Assembly: GCF_013870535.1 (NCBI RefSeq)
Contig: NZ_JACBXC010000001.1
Location: 1 to 51,482, forward strand
DNA from: Streptomyces phytophilus
GTDB taxonomy: Bacteria > Actinomycetota > Actinomycetes > Streptomycetales > Streptomycetaceae
Direction: 5' to 3'
DNA: 51,482 bases
This document shows, piece after piece, positions 47,608-51,482 of this stretch (the stretch's first letter is position 1; each line of letters starts with the position of its first letter). A model generated the notes under the pieces. The model saw nothing but the letters and a program-made list of their open reading frames with translations. It ran no database searches and had not been told where the DNA came from. The position numbers were made by a program, and so were the translations under genes.

Positions 47608-47795
47608 CAGCGGGTCTCCTTCAGACAGGCGGGGCAGGTGATCGCCTCGTCGTCGTGCTGGGCCCGGTCGACGGCGCGGAGCCGACGGCTGCCGCATGCG
47701 GTACGGGCGATGCCGTTCTCGTCGCGGATGACGGCGTGGACGACGCGGCCACCTCGGACGATCACGCGGGTCATGGGCTGGATGTACTCGGACAT
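47607..47795 (-). CDS. Small zinc-finger-like protein
   Basis: 62 residues from ATG 47795. TRVIVRGGRVVHAVIRDENG, then C34 and a CPAC pair suggest zinc binding. One-base overlap with both neighbours. Unknown function. Confidence 0.55.
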   Translation of the reverse strand: MSEYIQPMTRVIVRGGRVVHAVIRDENGIARTACGSRRLRAVDRAQHDDEAITCPACLKETR

Positions 47796-47968
47796 CAGGT
47801 CTCCTGTCGGTTGCAGCGGCGGGTGTGGTCGGTCGCGTCGCGGTGCGCGTCGGGCAGCGCCCAGTACCGGCCGGGTGCGGCGGTCACCCCGGGGCGGCAG
47901 CCGTGCGTCCACGCCCACGGCGGTCCGGGGGCGCCGGGGACACGGAACACGCGGGCGCGGGTGGTCAT
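47795..47968 (-). CDS. Small hypothetical protein
   Basis: 57 residues from ATG 47968, in ATGA overlap with the previous gene. Contains WAWTHGCRPGV and a RYWALPDAHRDATDHTRRC ending. Probably translated because of overlaps on both sides. No family recognised. Confidence 0.5.
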   Translation of the reverse strand: MTTRARVFRVPGAPGPPWAWTHGCRPGVTAAPGRYWALPDAHRDATDHTRRCNRQET

Positions 47969-48306
47969 CGGGTCTCGCCTCCGATCGCCCGCGCCACCGC
48001 GAGGGTCTCCTCGCCGCCGATGCGGTGCAGCAAGTCCGGGTCCATGTCGACCATCCGCGCCCACACCTCGAACACCGCGGCGAGCGCCAGCGCCACGCCC
48101 GGGTGCATCACGGCGATGTACGCCAGGTCGGCCCGCTCGGCGGGATGGTCAGTTCCGCTGCGATCGACGACGACCATGCGGTCTGCGCAGCGGACGAGGT
48201 TCCAATCGGGATCGACGACCCACGGCGCAGGCGACGCCCTGTGCGCGTCCTCGGCCAACTCCCGCAGCCGCTCGGCCGCGGCGCGCAGTTCGGCCGCCGC
48301 GCTCAC
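47965..48306 (-). CDS. Hypothetical protein of the accessory operon
   Basis: 113 residues from ATG 48306, in ATGA overlap. Helical start (LRAAAERLRELAEDAHRASP), a PWVVDPDWNLVRCADRMVVV strand pair, then DLAYIAVMHPGVALALAAVF and a WARMVDMDPDLL helix. Similar ORFs are frequent in Streptomyces prophages and are sometimes grouped with DUF6221-like proteins. Function unknown. Confidence 0.55.
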   Translation of the reverse strand: MSAAAELRAAAERLRELAEDAHRASPAPWVVDPDWNLVRCADRMVVVDRSGTDHPAERADLAYIAVMHPGVALALAAVFEVWARMVDMDPDLLHRIGGEETLAVARAIGGETR

Positions 48307-48698
48307 CGCGACACCCCCGGGTCGACCGCGGGGTGCGTGAACCGCACCGGCTTGCCCAGCGACCGGGCGTAGGCGATCTCCGCGCGGGTCGAGTCGCCCA
48401 CGTAATCCCCGACGACCAGCACCTCATCCGCCAGCCGGATCTTCGCCCGGTGCAGACGGTCCAACTCGACCTTCAGCCGCTCGGCGTCCACCGGATCCGC
48501 CCACAGCGCGTGCGGGGTCTTCATGTCGCAGCCCGGCTTGACGACGATCATTCCGGCCGCAGTCAACTGCCGGTCCATCTCCGCCATCGCATCCATGAAC
48601 CGGGTGGAGCCGCAGATCACCACGATCGTCGGCACGCACAGGTCACGCTTCGCCTCCGCCAGCTTCTCGCCTGGCGTCAGCAGCTTCGGGTAGCTCAT
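48303..48698 (-). CDS. Nucleoside 2-deoxyribosyltransferase-like protein
   Basis: 131 residues from ATG 48698. Rossmann-like: TIVVICGSTRFMDAMAEMDR, IVVKPGCDM, LHRAKIRLADEVLVVGDYVG and DSTRAEIAYARSLGKPVRF. The GSTRF and D-S-x-x-x-E-I-x-Y-A pattern is that of the nucleoside deoxyribosyltransferase/MazG-neighbour fold. It could cleave or transfer nucleoside bases. Neighbouring Nudix and DUF4326 proteins suggest a nucleotide-related module. Confidence 0.65.
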   Translation of the reverse strand: MSYPKLLTPGEKLAEAKRDLCVPTIVVICGSTRFMDAMAEMDRQLTAAGMIVVKPGCDMKTPHALWADPVDAERLKVELDRLHRAKIRLADEVLVVGDYVGDSTRAEIAYARSLGKPVRFTHPAVDPGVSR

Positions 48699-49234
48699 CA
48701 GGATTCCTCCGAGGTCGTAGCGAGCAGATCGATCAGCCGGAGGTCACCAGGGCTCACGGCGACAGCGCCCAGGACGGCGAGCCACTGCACCCACACGGGC
48801 TCGACACCGGGGCGGGCCGTGAACTCGGATGCAGCGACCCGGCCGTGGGCGTGGGCGAGAGTGCGCTCCGCGAGCGCCTGAAGGTCCGACGCCGGGATCC
48901 AGCGGACATTGCGGGTTTCACGGACACTCGGCGACAGGCTGCCGATCACCGACGCCCGGAAGACCGTCCAGTCGTGGCCGACGCCACGGGCGCCGGGCTG
49001 CCTGCGGCAGCGGTTGGGCCGCCACCAGCCGGTGACGTGGGTGAGCCGCTCGACGGTGAGGCCGAGTTCCTCCTCGGTCTCGGCACGGGCTGCGTCCTCG
49101 GCGGTGCCGTGGCCGTCGATGTGCCCGGCGCAGGGGGCGATGCCCGGCGGAAACGTGGCGCGGTCGAACATCAGGTAGTCGCCTGCGGCGTTGGTGATGA
49201 CGACGCCGACGGACAAGTTGTCGCAGACCTTCAC
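48698..49234 (-). CDS. Nudix hydrolase with degenerate box
   Basis: 178 residues from GTG 49234, with AAGGAGA upstream; the longer frame to 49285 has no site. VGVVITNAAGDYLMFDRATF, then a Nudix box GHIDGHGTAEDAARAETEEE in which the conserved Glu after GX5 is Gly and the RE Arg is Ala, but the EExGL catalytic end is kept. A VRETRNVRWIPASDLQALAE segment follows. Activity may be reduced. The gap 49235-49337 has only a 13-codon frame coupled to this GTG. Confidence 0.7.
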   Translation of the reverse strand: MKVCDNLSVGVVITNAAGDYLMFDRATFPPGIAPCAGHIDGHGTAEDAARAETEEELGLTVERLTHVTGWWRPNRCRRQPGARGVGHDWTVFRASVIGSLSPSVRETRNVRWIPASDLQALAERTLAHAHGRVAASEFTARPGVEPVWVQWLAVLGAVAVSPGDLRLIDLLATTSEES

Positions 49235-49337
49235 GACCGGCTCTCCTTCAAGGGCGGGATGATCTTGGTCATGTGCTGCTCCCATCGCGGGTTGAGGTTC
49301 CGTGCGGCACCGTTGCCGCGGGTCAGGTGCGGGGCGG

Positions 49338-49532
49338 TCACGCGGCGGCGGCGTCGGGCACGGGGCGCAGCGGGGACTCGCCGATCGCGGCGGCCAGCGC
49401 GGCGTAGTGCCGGTCGGCGTCCTGGCGGGTGACTGGCGGTGGGGGCTCGCCGCGGCTGCGGTCGTTGGGCCGCGGGCCGCCGAACGTGCCGGTCGGCAAC
49501 TCCTCGGCGAACAGCCGTTCCAGCGGCGTCAC
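49338..49532 (-). CDS. Small hypothetical protein
   Basis: 64 residues from GTG 49532, overlapping the upstream stop (GTGA). Unstructured, Pro-rich middle, then VTRQDADRHYAALAAAIGES helix. No family recognised. Confidence 0.5.
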   Translation of the reverse strand: MTPLERLFAEELPTGTFGGPRPNDRSRGEPPPPVTRQDADRHYAALAAAIGESPLRPVPDAAAA

Positions 49533-49966
49533 GTCGTCACCTCGGCGGGCGGCTTGTGCACGGTCCACGTGCGGTCCGGGTGGCGGACGACCCAGTCGCC
49601 GTAGCGGGCGACGATGCGAGCCTCACCGGTGCCGATGCGGAGGCCGACGCAGACGGTCTTGCCGTTGTCGGAGTCCCACTCGAAGTAGCCCTTGGCGTAG
49701 ATCCCGTCACGGTCGACGGTGTCGTCGACGGCACCGATGTTGCGCCGGGTCAGCCACCAGGCGCGGCAGCCGGTCATCTCCAGAGCGACGATCGGCGCGC
49801 AGAACGGGCACTCGCCGCGGACGTCGGTGAGGTTGCCCCGGTCGTCGACGTCGCGGTTGTCGACGTCGCCGAGCTTCCGGCCGCAGCCGTTGCAGCAGCG
49901 CTTCATGGTGATCGTCGTGGAGCCGTCGGGGTTGGTGCGATCGGGTGTGTTGATGCGCGGGTTCAT
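49529..49966 (-). CDS. Zinc-binding hypothetical protein
   Basis: 145 residues from ATG 49966, in ATGA overlap. CCNGCGRKLGDVD and CPFCAP pairs form a zinc ribbon in the N-terminal half. The C-terminal half (YGDWVVRHPDRTWTVHKPPA) is beta-rich. Typical of short zinc proteins in actinophage and AICE accessory operons. Unknown function. Confidence 0.6.
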   Translation of the reverse strand: MNPRINTPDRTNPDGSTTITMKRCCNGCGRKLGDVDNRDVDDRGNLTDVRGECPFCAPIVALEMTGCRAWWLTRRNIGAVDDTVDRDGIYAKGYFEWDSDNGKTVCVGLRIGTGEARIVARYGDWVVRHPDRTWTVHKPPAEVTT

Positions 49967-50274
49967 GTCGTCTCCTGGGCTTCGGTTTCGCGGGCCGGGT
50001 GGACGGCGCCCTGCGGCAGCGGGCGGCCGTCGAGGTGGCATTCGACGCCGGGCTCGACCTGGCACAGCGGGCAGCACGCCACACCGCGCACCCACGCGGA
50101 GATCCGCGCCGGATGCGGCAGCGGCAACTGCCGCTGGTTGGTCTTCATCACGCACGGCCGGTGCTCCGCAGCCGCACACCACGGGCAGGCGACCGCGCGG
50201 GCCGGATGCTGGCCGGCGCGCAGCAGGTGGCGGAGGCTGTCGGGCATCGGGGTCGAGTAGCGATGGCGGGTCAT
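49963..50274 (-). CDS. Double zinc-finger protein
   Basis: 103 residues from ATG 50274. Two Cys/His clusters: CPWCAAAEHRPCVMK and CCPLCQVEPGVECHLD. Its ATG overlaps the stop of the PAS-sensor gene (ATGA), so it should be translated with it. It is the first element-type gene at the right edge. Nucleic-acid binding likely. Confidence 0.6.
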   Translation of the reverse strand: MTRHRYSTPMPDSLRHLLRAGQHPARAVACPWCAAAEHRPCVMKTNQRQLPLPHPARISAWVRGVACCPLCQVEPGVECHLDGRPLPQGAVHPARETEAQETT

Positions 50275-51242
50275 GTCGTGGCCTCCTCGCGGGCGGCGCG
50301 TTCGGCGAGCTTGCGGGCGAACACCTGACGGCGGTGCTCGATCTCCTCGGGCGAGTCGGGTTCGACGGCCTGACCGCGGGCGGCGGAGGTCGCGTCGAAG
50401 ATCTGCGCGCGCAGGCTCGTGGCCTGCTGCGGGGCCCGGTGCAGATCGAAGATGGCGTTCCGCAACTCCTGGATGGTGGCGTCGAGTTCGGCGACGACGC
50501 CCTCGATACGGGCGGTCGCCCGGCCGTGGTCGAGGAGGGGGGTGACGCCCTGGAGGGTCAGCCCGGCGGCGAAGACGCGCTGGATGACCATGTCGTGCAG
50601 GTCGCGGGCGATGCGCTCGCGGTCGGCCATCACCTCCCGCTCGGCGCGGGCGGCGGCCAGCTCGGACTGCAGCGCCAGGCGGCGGCCGATGTCCTGGCCC
50701 ACGATGGAGTAGCCGATGACGGCGCCGTCGGCGTCCCGCATCGCGGAGACGGTGACGGAGACGTCGACGAGGCCGCCGTCGGCGCGGCGCCAGCGGGTCT
50801 CCACCGGCTCGGCGTGCTGCCCCGAGCCCGTACGGGCCAGCGCGTCCTCGAACGCCGGGCGCGCACCGTCGGGGAGGAGTTCGTCGACGGAGGTGCCCAC
50901 CCTCGCGTCGGGGTCGCGGCCGAGGAGGTGCGCGGCGGCGGGATTCCAGGTCTGGATCACGCGCTGGGGGCTGATGGAGATCATGGCGTCGCCGGAGGAC
51001 GTGACCACGGCGGCGAGCCGGGCGGCGGCGCCGCGCGCCGCCTCCAGTTCGGCGTGCAGGGCGATCAGGCCCTGGTCCGCGTCGCTCAGTTCGTGGCTCA
51101 GCTCGGTTATCTGGCGTCTGCCGTCGGCCAGTTCGGCCTCCCGCAGCCGCAGCAGTTCCGCCGCCTCGGCGAGCGTACGCGGTGGCTGCGCGCTGTTCAC
51201 GTCGCCTCTCCCGGGCCCGTCGTGGTCGTCACCCCTCATCAC
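50271..51242 (-). CDS. PAS/HisKA-type sensor protein lacking an ATPase domain
   Basis: 323 residues from ATG 51242. A coiled-coil (~20-70) precedes a PAS domain (~75-195: DAMISISPQRVIQTWNPAAA, HLLGRDPDARVGTSVDELLP). Then a HisKA_3-like dimerisation helix with the phospho-His in RERIARDLHDMVIQRVF. The HATPase domain that should follow is absent. The last ~33 residues (EPDSPEEIEHRRQVFARKLA and on) look unlike a kinase and read into the element gene by ATGA. I infer a truncated host gene fused to element sequence near 50372-50400. Confidence 0.65.
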   Translation of the reverse strand: MMRGDDHDGPGRGDVNSAQPPRTLAEAAELLRLREAELADGRRQITELSHELSDADQGLIALHAELEAARGAAARLAAVVTSSGDAMISISPQRVIQTWNPAAAHLLGRDPDARVGTSVDELLPDGARPAFEDALARTGSGQHAEPVETRWRRADGGLVDVSVTVSAMRDADGAVIGYSIVGQDIGRRLALQSELAAARAEREVMADRERIARDLHDMVIQRVFAAGLTLQGVTPLLDHGRATARIEGVVAELDATIQELRNAIFDLHRAPQQATSLRAQIFDATSAARGQAVEPDSPEEIEHRRQVFARKLAERAAREEATT

Positions 51243-51482
51243 GGCACCTCGGTGACGACGAGGACCGTGGCGTCGTCGGCCGGCCGGCCGTGGTCGCGGT
51301 GGAGCACGGCGGCGGCGACGGCCGGGTCGTGCCGCAGCAGGCCGCGGTACGCGGTCAGGTCCCAGCCGCTGCGGATCCCGTCGGAGGTCAGCACCAGGGT
51401 GGCGCCGGGCGCCCAGGGCACCCGCTCCACGGGGGTGTTCGGCGGGGACAGCCGGGTGCCGAGGGTGCCGGGCCGGCCGAGG
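51239..51482 (-). CDS. PP2C/SpoIIE-type phosphatase, partial (5' end outside window)
   Basis: The C-terminal ~80 residues only. TLVLTSDGIRSGWDLTAYRG and ADDATVLVV are the two terminal metal-site motifs of PP2C/SpoIIE phosphatases, as in RsbU/RsbX-like stress regulators. The stop overlaps the PAS-sensor ATG (ATGA), so the pair is an operon. Judged chromosomal. Confidence 0.7.
   Translation of the reverse strand, partial: LGRPGTLGTRLSPPNTPVERVPWAPGATLVLTSDGIRSGWDLTAYRGLLRHDPAVAAAVLHRDHGRPADDATVLVVTEVP

Noticed and set aside
49235-49277. 13-codon frame (MTKIIPPLKESRS) overlapping the Nudix GTG
   Set aside because: It has a GGAG upstream and a GTGA overlap but is too short to support as a gene; at most a coupling leader.
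50271-50400. Right attachment site matching the left junction
   Set aside because: I compared the sequence by eye with 860-1300 and found no direct repeat long enough to call att.

Overview
The window is high-GC actinobacterial DNA, most likely Streptomyces: frequent GTG starts, long GC-rich shadow frames, ATGA/GTGA-coupled genes, leaderless-type promoters. It holds one large mobile element with probable host DNA at both edges. The left edge has a partial nucleotidyltransferase and a DUF402 protein (1-858, minus strand). The right edge has a PAS/HisKA-type sensor and a partial PP2C/SpoIIE-type phosphatase (50271-51482, minus strand).

Layout. (1) 1296-4616: a rightward block of small DNA-binding proteins (GntR-type winged helix, MerR-like and other HTH proteins) behind promoters with striking inverted repeats. 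(2) 4617-4950: a convergent zone with terminators, a nested palindrome and a degenerate tRNA-like sequence. (3) 30308 down to 5002: a complete leftward siphophage late operon. In transcription order it encodes a prim-pol-like protein, small and large terminase, portal, MuF-like head protein, scaffold, SU10/HK97-fold major capsid protein, two glycosyltransferase genes (one a GT-methyltransferase-GT fusion), head-tail connectors, tail terminator, major tail protein, tail assembly chaperones with a -1 frameshift site, a 1568-residue tape measure with two peptidoglycan-hydrolase domains, distal tail proteins, a secreted metzincin-like protease, an amidase endolysin, a holin and a collagen-like membrane protein. 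(4) 30513-34823: leftward small accessory genes (HNH nuclease, HTH, lipoprotein, DUF6221 and others). (5) 34867-39924: a Streptomyces-plasmid/AICE-type conjugation module: an FtsK/TraB-like translocase flanked by arrays of a 9-bp repeat, followed by Spd-like membrane proteins. (6) 40071-42470: a rightward block with an HTH regulator and two Nudix proteins, the first an HTH-Nudix fusion resembling the pSAM2 immunity factor Pif. (7) An IS30-family insertion (42511-43961). (8) 43997-50274: leftward accessory genes: an unknown two-gene cassette, a zinc-ribbon protein, a PP2C phosphatase, a DUF4326 protein, a nucleoside deoxyribosyltransferase-like protein, a Nudix hydrolase and small zinc proteins.

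The notable feature is the combination. A full siphophage virion module and a plasmid-type DNA transfer module lie in one element, with virion-glycosylation-like enzymes embedded in the capsid operon. No integrase, excisionase or replication initiator was recognised, and no att direct repeat was found. The mode of maintenance and the exact ends are therefore unresolved.
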